Shown: piece after piece, positions 25,400 through 35,720 of the stretch
How the letters are laid out: each line of letters starts with the position of its first letter
Numbering within the stretch: position 1 is the stretch's first letter
Notes under the pieces: generated by a model
The model's input: the letters and a program-made list of their open reading frames with translations, nothing else
The model's database searches: none
What the model was told of the DNA's origin: nothing
Program-made: the position numbers and the translations under genes
NCBI GenBank assembly: GCA_017999985.1
Contig: JAGNKU010000002.1
Coordinates: forward strand, 186,001-250,000
Length of the DNA stretch: 64,000 bases
Origin: Phycisphaerae bacterium
GTDB taxonomy: Bacteria; Planctomycetota; Phycisphaerae; UBA1845; Fen-1342
Direction: 5' to 3'

Positions 25400-25879
25400 G
25401 ATCGCACCTGGCCCCCGTCTAGCCGAACCGGCCCGCGGCAACCCACGGGAGAGGTCATGGCACCTCGCCGGGGTAATCGACCTCACCAACGCTGGCGTGT
25501 CTGCAACAACCGCGGGAACTGACTGTTGAAGCCCAGTATGCCGGAATGTCACCCGCGCTGCAACCCGATTTGCGGTCTCCCCGCCGGGCGACCGACGCCG
25601 CACCGTTCGCGGGTCGCGCGGACCCCCTATTCGGCGAAATTATCGCTGCCTGGACCGAACGCCGCCCGGTGTTCCCGTTTAGTCGCGCGCCCCCGAACAA
25701 CAGCACTCCCGGACCGACAGGCCGGTTCAAACACTTCAAGAGTCGCTGGTGTTTGTACGCACGCCGTTGCTGAGGTGCGGCATCGGCGGGCTCGCCAGCC
25801 TCGCGCAGACGTTGGCGCCGCGCCCTGCGGCCGCCCCGTGGTCGGTCCCCGACGCCGGCCGTCCCCCCTTTCGCCGGGA
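25400..25879. other. 480-bp spacer without a supported gene
   Basis: I see no convincing coding frame, RNA gene, promoter consensus or strong hairpin here. The short frames have no ribosome-binding sites. Part of it, up to 25603, could be the 5' end of the PP-loop gene if the distant ATG is used. Confidence 0.4.
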
Positions 25880-26701
25880 CTACGCCGCGGGGATGTCCCG
25901 GCGGCCGAAGTGCCAGAGCCCGGCGCTCCAGGCACCGAGGCCAATCGCAAGCAGCACGGCGATGTCACCCGCGGGGAATTCTCCGCTGCGCACGACCGGC
26001 AACAGCCGGTAGTAGTGCAGAAAGCCAAGAAAGCTGAAAGGACGCACCGACTCCCAGAACTGCGACAGAAAGTTCATCAGGTCCGATGCCAGCAGCCCCG
26101 CGAGCAAGATTCCCACCGCCGTTCCGCGCCTCGAAACCAGGCTCGACACGAGCATGGTTACGGCACCGACGCTCAGGTTAAGCGCCAGGAAATTCACGGC
26201 CAGCGGCCACAAACGCCGCAGCGCCAACGGTTCGTGCAACGGGCACAGGCGCTCGCCCAGCCAGAGCCCCAGCATGGGCGCGAAGCTGACGAGCACGGCG
26301 GCGACGACCCACGCCACTGACGTGCTGACGTAGATCTGCGCGCGGGAGACCGGCAGTGTCAGCAGCAGGTCCGCCGTCCCGCGATCAATCTCGCCCGCGA
26401 TCACGCCGCTGCCGATCGTGAGCAGGAGCGTCCAGGCGAAGGCGTAGAGCAGCGGGTGGCCGAGCCCAAAGGTCGCCATCGTGGTCGGCGTAAGATCCCC
26501 CAGTATGTCCGCCCCCATGGCGATGCGAAGCAGGTCGCGGATCAGTGGCAACTCGAGCCAGCGGCGCAGTTGCTCCACGTCGCCGCCGATCTCGCGCAGC
26601 ATGCGGACGATCGCCATCTCCAGCCCGACCGTCGCGAGCGTCAGCACTACGACCAGCGGCAGCGCGTCGCGCAGCGTCTTGAGGAGGACCGCGCGGCTCA
26701 T
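25880..26701 (-). CDS. ABC-2 type transporter permease
   Basis: This 273-residue membrane protein has about six helices. It includes LLYAFAWTLLLTIGSGVIAGEIDRGTADLLLTLPVSR, the conserved ABC-2 stretch in which the permease contacts its ATPase. The start at 26701 overlaps the ATPase stop as ATGA. It probably exports a lipid, drug or polymer; the substrate is unknown. Confidence 0.9.
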   Translation of the reverse strand: MSRAVLLKTLRDALPLVVVLTLATVGLEMAIVRMLREIGGDVEQLRRWLELPLIRDLLRIAMGADILGDLTPTTMATFGLGHPLLYAFAWTLLLTIGSGVIAGEIDRGTADLLLTLPVSRAQIYVSTSVAWVVAAVLVSFAPMLGLWLGERLCPLHEPLALRRLWPLAVNFLALNLSVGAVTMLVSSLVSRRGTAVGILLAGLLASDLMNFLSQFWESVRPFSFLGFLHYYRLLPVVRSGEFPAGDIAVLLAIGLGAWSAGLWHFGRRDIPAA

Positions 26702-27603
26702 GCCGACACCGCCGGAGGATCGGAATAGTACGCCAGGAACAGGTCGTCCAGGTCCGGCGGCGCGATCGTCACGTCGTCCACCGGGCACTGTGCCAGCCAG
26801 GCCAGGAGCGGCGCCGGCGGGCCGGTCCAGGTCCCGCGCCACTGTCCGCCGGTGCGGTCCACCAGTTCGAAGCCGGCGGGCGGCGGTGGGACAACCGCTC
26901 CATCGCGCAAGCGCAGTTCCACGTGTCGCAGGGCCCGCGCCCGCAGAACGTCGATCCGTTCCTGCTCCACCAGCCGCCCGGCCCGCAGGATCGCGACTTC
27001 GTCGCAGAGCTCCTCGACCTCCGCCAGCGTGTGGCTGGAGAACAGGACCGTGCGGCCGGAGGCAACAACGGCGCGCAGCTCGTCGTACAGTGCCGCGCGC
27101 ATGAGTGGATCAAGCGCGGTCGTGGGCTCGTCCAGGATCAGGAGCCGGGGTCGATGCATCAGCGCGGCGATCAGCCCCAGCTTCTGCTTCATGCCACGCG
27201 AGTAGTCACGCACGCGCCGGTCCAGGTCCAGGTCGAAGCGCGCGACGAGGCGCGGCAACTCGTCACCGGCGCGATGTCCCCGCGCGGCGTCGAGAAATGC
27301 CAGCGTCGCGCGGCCCGTGAGCCAGCCGTAGAAGCGCACGTCGCCCGGCAGGTAGCCGACCTCGGCCCGCAGGGCCGGTCCGGCGCGCCAGGCGTCGCGG
27401 CCGAGGACTTCGGCACGGCCGCGCGTCGGGCGCAGCAGGCCCAGCAGCAGGCGGAGCATCGTGGTCTTGCCCGCACCGTTGGGGCCGAGAAATCCGAAGA
27501 GTCTGCCGGCCGGGACGTGAAAGCTGAGGTCGCGCAGCGCGGCCTGCGCCCCGTAGCACTTGGTCAGCCCAACCGTCGCGACTGCGTTCATGGCGCCGGT
27601 CAC
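26698..27603 (-). CDS. ABC transporter ATPase (ABC-2/CcmA-type)
   Basis: This 301-residue ATPase has Walker A GPNGAGKTT, an atypical Q-loop region (GYLPGDVRFYGWLTG), the signature YSRGMKQKLGL, Walker B LLILDEPTTALDP and the H-loop SSHTL. A C-terminal domain of about 80 residues ends DDLFLAYYSD. The GTG start at 27603 overlaps the upstream stop as GTGA; ATG 27591 is an alternative. It energises the permease encoded directly downstream. Confidence 0.93.
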   Translation of the reverse strand: MTGAMNAVATVGLTKCYGAQAALRDLSFHVPAGRLFGFLGPNGAGKTTMLRLLLGLLRPTRGRAEVLGRDAWRAGPALRAEVGYLPGDVRFYGWLTGRATLAFLDAARGHRAGDELPRLVARFDLDLDRRVRDYSRGMKQKLGLIAALMHRPRLLILDEPTTALDPLMRAALYDELRAVVASGRTVLFSSHTLAEVEELCDEVAILRAGRLVEQERIDVLRARALRHVELRLRDGAVVPPPPAGFELVDRTGGQWRGTWTGPPAPLLAWLAQCPVDDVTIAPPDLDDLFLAYYSDPPAVSA

Positions 27604-28997
27604 AGGCCCAGATGAAAGCCGCGCTGCGCGATGGCCACCTCGCGGAAGCCGAGCGCGCGGGCCTTGTCCGCCAGCACCGTCGATTGGTCCGGCTCACCGT
27701 GCACGAGCACCAGCCGCTTCGCGGTGCCGACGCATTTCCCGAGCATCCGCAGCAACTCGGCCTGGTCCGCGTGGCCGCTGAAGCCGTGGATCTGCACGAC
27801 CTCCGCCTGGACCTCGTATTCCTCGTGAAAGAGCGTGATCATCTTGGCGCCGTCGGCGATTCTCCGCCCGAGCGTGTTGGCCGCCTGGTAGCCCGGGATC
27901 AGGATGGTGTTGCGCGGGTTGGTGATGTTGTTCTTCAGGTGGTGGCGGATGCGGCCGGCTTCGCACATGCCACTGGCCGAGATGATGATGCACGGTTCCT
28001 TGCGCAGATGCAGGGCCTTGCTCTCCTCCACGTTGCGGATGTACGTGCAGCACCCGCTGCCCAGGATGTCGCCCGTCACGCGGTGAAAGGCCCGCGCCTC
28101 AGCGTCGTAGCACTCCGGGTGCAGCTTGAAAACCTCCGTCGCGTTCACCGCCAGCGGGCTGTCCACGTACACTGGAATCCGCGGGAGAGCCCCCGTCACC
28201 ATCTGCTCGTGCAGGTAGTACACAATCGTCTGCGTTCGTCCCACCGCGAAGGACGGGATGATCACTTTCCCACCCCGGCGAAGCGTGCGGCTGATCACCG
28301 CGCGCATCATGTCACGGGCATCATCCACCGCCTCGTTGATCCGCGCCCCATAGGTGCTTTCCATCAGAATCGTGTCGTCCTCCGGCAGCGGCGCCGGATC
28401 CCGCAGGATCGGCTTGTCCGGCCGGCCCATGTCGCCGCTGTAGAAGAGGGACGGCGTGTCGCCGTTGCGCTTGCCGAACGCCAGCCGAATGCCCGCCGAG
28501 CCAAGCATGTGCCCAGCCTCGGAAAAGCTCGCGAGCAGCCCCGGAACGACCGGGAACCAGCGCCCATACGGGATGCTGTGGATCAGGGTCACGGCAGCCA
28601 GCGCGTCTTCGTAATCGTACAGCGGCTCGATGGGCGGCAGCCCCTTCCGCTTGCGCCGCTTGCTGACGTAGTACACGTCTTCCTCTTGCACGTGCGCCGA
28701 GTCCGGCAGCATGATCGCGCACAGGTCGCGCGTCGCCGGCGTCGCGTAGACCGGGCCGTCGAAACCCTCTTTCACCAGCAGCGGCAGCCGGCCGGAATGA
28801 TCGATGTGCGCGTGCGACAGCACCACGGCGGCGATGTCCTTCGGCGACACGGGCCACTGCCGGTTCTTCTCTTCCGCCTCCGCCCGCTTGCCCTGGTACA
28901 TCCCGCAGTCGAGGGCCACCCATTGCCCGTCCACGCGGACTGCGTGCATCGACCCGGTGACCTCTTCCGCCGCACCGTGAAACAGAATTTCGGCCAT
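27600..28997 (-). CDS. Metallo-beta-lactamase/beta-CASP RNA-processing exonuclease family protein
   Basis: This 465-residue protein has the metal-binding HAHIDHSGRLP, EAGHMLGS, FYSGDMG and STYG motifs. A beta-CASP insertion follows with FAVGRTQ, SASGMCEAGR and GFSGHADQAEL. The family resembles archaeal CPSF-like nucleases and bacterial RNase J relatives, so a cytoplasmic RNase role is likely but unproven. ATG 28997, 7 nt after GGAGAG, is preferred over ATG 29003, which would have only one spacer base. It precedes the ABC exporter genes in the same unit. Confidence 0.92.
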   Translation of the reverse strand: MAEILFHGAAEEVTGSMHAVRVDGQWVALDCGMYQGKRAEAEEKNRQWPVSPKDIAAVVLSHAHIDHSGRLPLLVKEGFDGPVYATPATRDLCAIMLPDSAHVQEEDVYYVSKRRKRKGLPPIEPLYDYEDALAAVTLIHSIPYGRWFPVVPGLLASFSEAGHMLGSAGIRLAFGKRNGDTPSLFYSGDMGRPDKPILRDPAPLPEDDTILMESTYGARINEAVDDARDMMRAVISRTLRRGGKVIIPSFAVGRTQTIVYYLHEQMVTGALPRIPVYVDSPLAVNATEVFKLHPECYDAEARAFHRVTGDILGSGCCTYIRNVEESKALHLRKEPCIIISASGMCEAGRIRHHLKNNITNPRNTILIPGYQAANTLGRRIADGAKMITLFHEEYEVQAEVVQIHGFSGHADQAELLRMLGKCVGTAKRLVLVHGEPDQSTVLADKARALGFREVAIAQRGFHLGL

Positions 28998-29046
28998 ACA
29001 CATGCTCTCCGACTCAGGTTGTGCGAATGCTACGGCGGGGCCGTGC

Positions 29047-30063
29047 TTACGGCAAACCGAGTGCCTTTACGACGGCGGCCGGCGCGAGGCCCCAGTCGCC
29101 CGCTGCGGCTCGCGGGTCGCCCGACAAGACGCGGACGTCCGCTCCCAGCGGCCGCCAGACCGACGAGGCCGTGGGTCCGAAAATCACGACCGTCCGCGCG
29201 CCCAGCAGGGCCGCGAGATGGCTCGGGCCCGCATCGTTGCCAATCAAGGCCGTGGCTCCAGCGATCACCGCAACAAGTTCATCGGGCGACGGCGACCGCA
29301 GAATGGGGAATTCGTCCGCGAGGACGGCAAGCTGCGTGTCGTCCCAGCGCTCCAATTCAACAGGGCCGACGAGGAAGAAGACACCCACATTTGCCTTACT
29401 CAGACGGCGTGCGACATTGACAAAGCACGCGAGTGGCCAGCATTTCGACGCACCGCCGCTGCCAGGGTGAACGAGCACGCGCGTTCCATCAGAACCCCGA
29501 GCGGCAGCAAGCGGGTCAGATGCGGATGCGGTGTTAGCGCCCGCACGTGCTACGCATTCCGCCAGCAACTGCCGCCCGCGTGCCCGCAGCTCCTCCGGCA
29601 CGCCTAGCCCGCGCTGTGCCGGCCGCTGATGCACGCACTTCGGCACGAGCAACCCCTGCTCCTCGAGCTGCGTCTGCCATTGTTGCGTAACGTGGCGGTC
29701 GACGCCGTCGCGCGGCCGGGGATCGATGCTGTACAGCGCGGCGGGCGCCAGGGCGTCGAGTCGATGGTGCGTGATCGTGTGCGCACCGCCCAGGGCACTC
29801 AGCACGCGGGCCCCGCCGATCAGCGCCCGCAACCGCTCCGGCGGCGGTTCAGCCTGGTCGCCGAAGAGCCAGTGCAGGCCGAGGCCCTCCGACGATCGCC
29901 GGACGATGCTCGGCCGGCAGGCGGACAGATCGCCGGGGTCGGTGCGTGAGACCACGCGTACGCCTTCGCTTTCCGCGACACCCGGCAGCCGCAGTGCGAG
30001 CTGGAGCGTGAGCAGCAAATCGCCCAGTGCGCCGGCGTGCAGGATGAGCCAGTCGTCAGCCAC
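29047..30063 (-). CDS. Glycosyltransferase family 9 (heptosyltransferase-like)
   Basis: This 338-residue protein has the GT9 N-terminus LILHAGALGDLLLTLQLAL. The C-terminal nucleotide-sugar domain has VLVHPGSGGASKCWP, LIGNDAGPSHLAALLG and TVVIFGPT. GT9 enzymes add heptose or related sugars in LPS core synthesis, which fits with an lpxB elsewhere in the window. The start is GTG 30063 after AAGGGA. It lies 20 nt downstream of the DinB-like gene. Confidence 0.9.
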   Translation of the reverse strand: MADDWLILHAGALGDLLLTLQLALRLPGVAESEGVRVVSRTDPGDLSACRPSIVRRSSEGLGLHWLFGDQAEPPPERLRALIGGARVLSALGGAHTITHHRLDALAPAALYSIDPRPRDGVDRHVTQQWQTQLEEQGLLVPKCVHQRPAQRGLGVPEELRARGRQLLAECVARAGANTASASDPLAAARGSDGTRVLVHPGSGGASKCWPLACFVNVARRLSKANVGVFFLVGPVELERWDDTQLAVLADEFPILRSPSPDELVAVIAGATALIGNDAGPSHLAALLGARTVVIFGPTASSVWRPLGADVRVLSGDPRAAAGDWGLAPAAVVKALGLP

Positions 30064-30083
30064 TTATGGTCCCTTACCCATCG

Positions 30084-30581
30084 CTACGCCTGGGCGGCCT
30101 TCGCGATGCCCTTGATCAATTGGATCTGGCCAGCGTGATAGACGTCGTGCAACGCGACGCCATGCAGCAAGGCGAGGTTGCTCACTTTGCTGCCGCCGGG
30201 CTTGGCGTCAATCTGCGTCGCCGGCAACTCCGCCACGGCGGCCTGCAGCGCCCGTTGCTCACTGTCGAGCAGCGCGACGTACTGCTTCCAGTGTGCCTCA
30301 TCCAATGGCTCGGGCAGCGCGAACCAGTTGCTGCCCTTCAGCGCGAACGAGCCGCGCTTTTCGTTGCGCAGCCGGCGGCGGACGGTGTATTTCCAGTATG
30401 CGCAGTGGACGACAATTTGCGCGATGCTGTGCTTGCCGGCGCGAAATGCCGCCTGCGTGGCCGACATCCCGCGGATCGAGCCGCGCAGGTTCGTACCGTG
30501 CCACGATTTCTTGTTGTACGCTTCATCGATGAGGTGCGCCACAGGCCCGAGATCGAGACTACACCTGCCTGACTTCGTCAT
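30084..30581 (-). CDS. DinB/YfiT-like putative metalloenzyme
   Basis: This 165-residue four-helix-bundle protein has three candidate metal-binding histidines: one in HSIAQIVVHCAYW and two in HDVYHAGQIQLIKG. That is the DinB/YfiT pattern. Characterised relatives are thiol-dependent S-transferases such as bacillithiol or mycothiol transferases, but most are uncharacterised. The start overlaps the mnmA stop as ATGA. Confidence 0.85.
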   Translation of the reverse strand: MTKSGRCSLDLGPVAHLIDEAYNKKSWHGTNLRGSIRGMSATQAAFRAGKHSIAQIVVHCAYWKYTVRRRLRNEKRGSFALKGSNWFALPEPLDEAHWKQYVALLDSEQRALQAAVAELPATQIDAKPGGSKVSNLALLHGVALHDVYHAGQIQLIKGIAKAAQA

Positions 30582-31879
30582 CGCTGCTCCCTCCGGCTGG
30601 CCGTCGCATCTCCACCTGTCACGCGTCCCTGCGGCGACGCGTGCGCGATCCAGCCACCGCCCAGTACGAACTCGCCATCGCAGAACACGGCTGCCTGGCC
30701 CGGCGTGACGGCGGCCTGCGGCTCGTCGAAGCGAGCCTCGACGCACGATTCGGGCAGCGTCGTGTTCGCCTCACACGGCCCGGCTGCGCCGGACCGTGCC
30801 ACCCATCCTGCTACGCGGATCGCGCCACTCGCCGGCGTGTGCGTGTGGCGGATCTTGATCGTCGCGGGTCGCCACTCCCCTGCCGCCGGCGGATCGGTCA
30901 GCCAGTTCACGCGCTCGGCGACCAGGCCACCGCTGAGCAGCTCCTCGCGCGAACCGACCGTCACCGTGTTGTCGAGGACGTTCAGGCGCGTCACGTAGAT
31001 CGGTGCGCCGGTCGCAATGCCCAGTCCGCGGCGCTGGCCGACCGTGAAATTCGCCACGCCATCGTGCGTGCCCAGTACGTGACCGGCGGCATCACGCACC
31101 TCGCCCGGGCGCTGTGTCTCCGGCCGGCGGGCGCGAACCAGTTCCTTGTAGTCGCCATCCGGAACGAAGCAGATCTCCTGGCTGTCCGGCTTGTCGTGAA
31201 CTTTGAGCCCGAGGTCGGCCGCGATCCGCCGGACCTCGGCCTTGTCGGCGATCTCGCCGATGGGGAACAGGCAGCGCGGGAGGTCGGCCCGCTGGATGCC
31301 GAAGAGCACGTAGGACTGGTCCTTTGCGCGGTTGAGTGAGCGTGCCAGGCGCGGCTGCCCTTGATGCTGCAACACACGGGCATAGTGCCCGGTCGCGACG
31401 AACTGGGCATCAAGCGTGTCGGCGTAGCGCAGCAGCTTGCCGAATTTCAGGTGGATGTTGCAGAGGACGCAGGGATTCGGCGTGCGGGCCTGCGCATATT
31501 CGTCCACGAAGTAACTGATGATCGCGTCGAAATCGCGTTCGAAGTTGAGCACGTACAACGGAATCCCGAGCCGCCCGGCGATGGCGCGCGCGTCGAGGGC
31601 GTCGGCTACGGAACAGCAGCCATGCTTGAGACGCGTGGGAACGTGCGAAGGTGGGAACGCGGGAACGTGGTAGCGTGAGCGCGTGGGAACGGGCTCTCCC
31701 TCCGTGGCTTCGTGGCTTCGTGGCTCCGTCGCTTCGTCGCTTCGTCGCTTCGTCGCTTCCAGCCCCACCCGCATGAACACGCCGACGCAGTCGTAGCCCT
31801 GCTCCTTGAGCAGACACGCGGCGACGGACGAATCCACGCCGCCGGATATCGCGACGATGACCTTACCGTTGCGGGACAT
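30578..31879 (-). CDS. mnmA: tRNA-specific 2-thiouridylase MnmA
   Basis: MnmA puts sulfur at uridine 34 of tRNA-Lys, -Glu and -Gln. The 433-residue product has the PP-loop AISGGVDSSV, the catalytic cysteine in NPCVLCN, TGHYAR, the second catalytic cysteine in SQEICFVPDGDY, and the C-terminal AVTPGQAAVFCDGE. It is longer than the usual 360-380 residues. About 45 extra residues between VGVFMRVG and GCCSVADAL are encoded by two octanucleotide arrays (31635-31759). The reading frame remains open through them. It is probably first in a long minus-strand unit. Confidence 0.95.
   Translation of the reverse strand: MSRNGKVIVAISGGVDSSVAACLLKEQGYDCVGVFMRVGLEATKRRSDEATEPRSHEATEGEPVPTRSRYHVPAFPPSHVPTRLKHGCCSVADALDARAIAGRLGIPLYVLNFERDFDAIISYFVDEYAQARTPNPCVLCNIHLKFGKLLRYADTLDAQFVATGHYARVLQHQGQPRLARSLNRAKDQSYVLFGIQRADLPRCLFPIGEIADKAEVRRIAADLGLKVHDKPDSQEICFVPDGDYKELVRARRPETQRPGEVRDAAGHVLGTHDGVANFTVGQRRGLGIATGAPIYVTRLNVLDNTVTVGSREELLSGGLVAERVNWLTDPPAAGEWRPATIKIRHTHTPASGAIRVAGWVARSGAAGPCEANTTLPESCVEARFDEPQAAVTPGQAAVFCDGEFVLGGGWIAHASPQGRVTGGDATASRREQR
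31635..31759. repeat. Two 7-unit octanucleotide arrays inside mnmA
   Basis: The first array (31635-31690) has seven units related to GTGGGAAC. After a 13-nt spacer, the second array (31704-31759) has seven units: three of the GTGGCTTC type and four identical GTCGCTTC. They encode the low-complexity insert EATKRRSDEATEPRSHEATEG and the Pro/Arg/His-rich stretch after it. The insert lies in the mnmA reading frame without breaking it. Confidence 0.92.
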
Positions 31880-31943
31880 CGCCCTATCTTAGCACGTGGC
31901 TGCCCGTACCGCGTTTGTCGCTCCGGTGCAGGCACCCAAAGCC

Positions 31944-31972
31944 ACGGCCTCGGGCGAATACTCCGAGGCCGT
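31944..31972 (-). terminator. Hairpin downstream of the ALDH gene, possible terminator
   Basis: A perfect 10-bp stem, ACGGCCTCGG/CCGAGGCCGT, has a 9-nt loop. It lies between the ALDH stop and mnmA. On the minus strand only GGCTTTGGG follows, so the U tract is poor. Confidence 0.5.
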
Positions 31973-32004
31973 AACGGTGCTCGTACGTTAGCGGGGAGCG
32001 CGGC

Positions 32005-33561
<1,557 letters not shown>

Positions 33562-33813
33562 GGGTACACCTGTTCGACAATGTGGGGTCTAACCCTGCCA
33601 CACAGCCGACGCCTGGGTCAGCCACCGGGTAAATTCGCGAGATCACAGTCTAGCGGCGTAATGTCGCGGGGCCAAGGCCGTTCGGCCGTTGGACGGCGGT
33701 GAATCGCCGGTTATCATTTGGTGCTGGATTTGCAGGCCCGGGTTGGCTGTGCAGGCCGCCCTCTGCCGCCGGCGCCTGGGTCCAACGTGCAGGCTCTCAA
33801 GGAAGGACGATTC

Positions 33814-35010
33814 GTGCGCATCGTGGCGACGATCATCGTTGTGCTGGCGTTGACCACGGCGGGTTGGTACGGCTATCGGACGTGGCTGTTGCCCACCGCG
33901 CCGGTGACCTACAAGACCGCGGAGGTGAAGCGCGGGACAGTCGTCTCCACGGTCTCGGCGACAGGCACGGTGGAGCCGCTGCTGAAGGTGCTGGTCGGGT
34001 CACAGGTCAGCGGCACCGTGACGCGCTGGTACGCCGACTTCAATGACAAGGTCGCGAAGGACTTCGTGCTCGCCGAGCTCGACCAGGACCGCTTCAAGGC
34101 GCAGCTCGAACAGCGCAAAGCAGCCGTGTCGGTCGCCCGGGCCCGCGTGGAGGAGCAGCGCGCCCTGCTCTCCACCGCGACGCTCGAGCGCGAACGGATC
34201 GAGCAGGCCTTCACCCGCAACGCGGCCTCGGAATACGAGGTGCAATCGACCAAGGCGGCCGAGGCCGCCGCGACGGCGTCCCTGCATGCCGCCGAGGCCC
34301 AACTGGAAGCCGCGGAAGCGGACGCCCGCATGGCGGCGATCGAGCTCGAAAAAACGATTATCAAGTCGCCGATCGACGGGGTGGTGATCTCGCGGGACGT
34401 GGACGCGGGACAGACGGTGGCGGCGTCGCTGTCGGCCCCGACGCTGTTCACGATCGCCAACGACCTGACGAAGATGCGGGTAAACGCGAACGTCAGCGAA
34501 ACCGATATCGGCAACGTGCGCGAGGGGATGGCGGCCGAGTTTCGCGTGGATGCCTTCCCGGGGCGGCGATTCCGCGGCACAGTGTCGCAGGTGCGCTACG
34601 CGGAAACCGTGGTGGACAATGTGGTCACGTACACCACGCTCATCGACGTCGAGAACCCCGATCTTTCACTGCGGCCGGGCATGACCGCGACCATCCTGTT
34701 CGAGGTGGCCAAGGCCGACGACGTGCTCATGGTGCCCAATGCCGCCCTGCGCTTCAATCCGCAGGCCGCGGCGGAGGCGGCGCAGGTGGATTGGCGCCGC
34801 CCGGGGCGCGGCCAGCCGATTCAGCCGCGGGTCTTCCGCCTGGAGGGTGCGCAGCCGGTCGAGGTCGCGGTCGAGCTGGGCCTCAACGACGGCAGCTTCA
34901 CCGAGGTGAAAGCGGAGGGGTTGAAGGAAGGCGACGCTCTGGTCGTCGAGCAGGTGCTGAACGCGAAGGCCCGCCTGCCGGCCGCCACACAGCGGATGCC
35001 GAGGATGTAG
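33814..35010 (+). CDS. Efflux periplasmic adaptor, MacA-like
   Basis: This 398-residue membrane-fusion protein has one N-terminal helix (VRIVATIIVVLALTTAGW), a lipoyl-like half (VVSTVSATGTVEP, GSQVSGTV), a long alpha-hairpin rich in Ala/Glu at about 75-180, and the second lipoyl half IIKSPIDGVVISRDVDAGQTV. It links an inner-membrane MacB transporter to an outer-membrane channel. The GTG start at 33814 follows AAGGAAGGA with ideal spacing; upstream starts at 33718 or 33787 lack this. No TolC gene is seen. Confidence 0.9.
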   Translation: MRIVATIIVVLALTTAGWYGYRTWLLPTAPVTYKTAEVKRGTVVSTVSATGTVEPLLKVLVGSQVSGTVTRWYADFNDKVAKDFVLAELDQDRFKAQLEQRKAAVSVARARVEEQRALLSTATLERERIEQAFTRNAASEYEVQSTKAAEAAATASLHAAEAQLEAAEADARMAAIELEKTIIKSPIDGVVISRDVDAGQTVAASLSAPTLFTIANDLTKMRVNANVSETDIGNVREGMAAEFRVDAFPGRRFRGTVSQVRYAETVVDNVVTYTTLIDVENPDLSLRPGMTATILFEVAKADDVLMVPNAALRFNPQAAAEAAQVDWRRPGRGQPIQPRVFRLEGAQPVEVAVELGLNDGSFTEVKAEGLKEGDALVVEQVLNAKARLPAATQRMPRM

Positions 35011-35717
35011 TGGACACGCCCCTGATCGACATTCGCGACGCGTGGAAATCGTACCACATCGAGGAGGTGGAGATCCCCGCGGTGCGCGGCGTGTCGCTCG
35101 CCATTCCAACCAGCCAGTTTGTGGCCGTCACCGGCGCGAGCGGCTCCGGGAAATCCACGTTTATGCACCTGGTCGGCTGTCTCGACCAGCTCGACCGCGG
35201 GCAGTACTTCTTCGAAGGCCAGCCGATCGAGCGCCTGTCGCGACGGCAACTCGCGGCGCTGCGCAATCGGCGCATCGGGTTTGTCTTCCAGAGCTTCAAC
35301 CTGCTGGCGCGCACGTCCATCGTGGACAACGTGGCTTTGCCGCTCGCGTACCAGGGCATCGGGCGGCGTGAGCGCCGCCGCCGGGCCACCGAGGTACTCG
35401 AACGCGTCGGCCTGGGCGACCGGTTGAAGCACCATCCGAATCAGCTTTCCGGCGGGCAGCAGCAGCGCGTGGCCGTCGCGCGGGCGCTGGTCACGCGGCC
35501 CGCGGTCGTGCTCGCGGACGAGCCGACCGGGAACCTGGACAGCCGTACCAGCCTGGAGCTCATGACGCTCCTCCAGACGATGAACCGCGAGCAGGGCATC
35601 AGCATCGTGCTGGTCACGCATGAAGCGGACATCGCCGCGTTTGGCGAGCGGCAGGTCGTGTTTCGTGACGGTTGCATCGTCCGTGACAGCCACAACCCGG
35701 TAGGCGAGGCGGCGTAG
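35010..35717 (+). CDS. MacB-type ABC transporter ATPase
   Basis: This 235-residue ATPase has Walker A GASGSGKST, Q-loop FVFQSFNLL, signature QLSGGQQQRVAVARAL, Walker B VVLADEPTGNLDS and H-loop THE. It belongs to the LolD/MacB class. The GTG start at 35010 shares one base with the TAG stop of the adaptor gene. The permease is a separate gene 3 nt downstream, not fused as in E. coli MacB. Confidence 0.93.
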   Translation: MDTPLIDIRDAWKSYHIEEVEIPAVRGVSLAIPTSQFVAVTGASGSGKSTFMHLVGCLDQLDRGQYFFEGQPIERLSRRQLAALRNRRIGFVFQSFNLLARTSIVDNVALPLAYQGIGRRERRRRATEVLERVGLGDRLKHHPNQLSGGQQQRVAVARALVTRPAVVLADEPTGNLDSRTSLELMTLLQTMNREQGISIVLVTHEADIAAFGERQVVFRDGCIVRDSHNPVGEAA

Positions 35718-35720
35718 ACC

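Noticed and set aside
25546-25773. Plus-strand 75-codon frame in the 25.4-25.9 kb spacer
   Set aside because: No ribosome-binding site and no recognisable motif; an overlapping minus frame is equally long.
27612-29420. Long plus-strand open frame of about 600 codons
   Set aside because: It is antisense to the beta-CASP nuclease gene, Arg/His/Val-rich without motifs, and a product of high GC content.
31635-31759. Octamer arrays considered as a CRISPR array
   Set aside because: Units are 8 bp and contiguous, with no unique spacers, and lie inside a coding gene.
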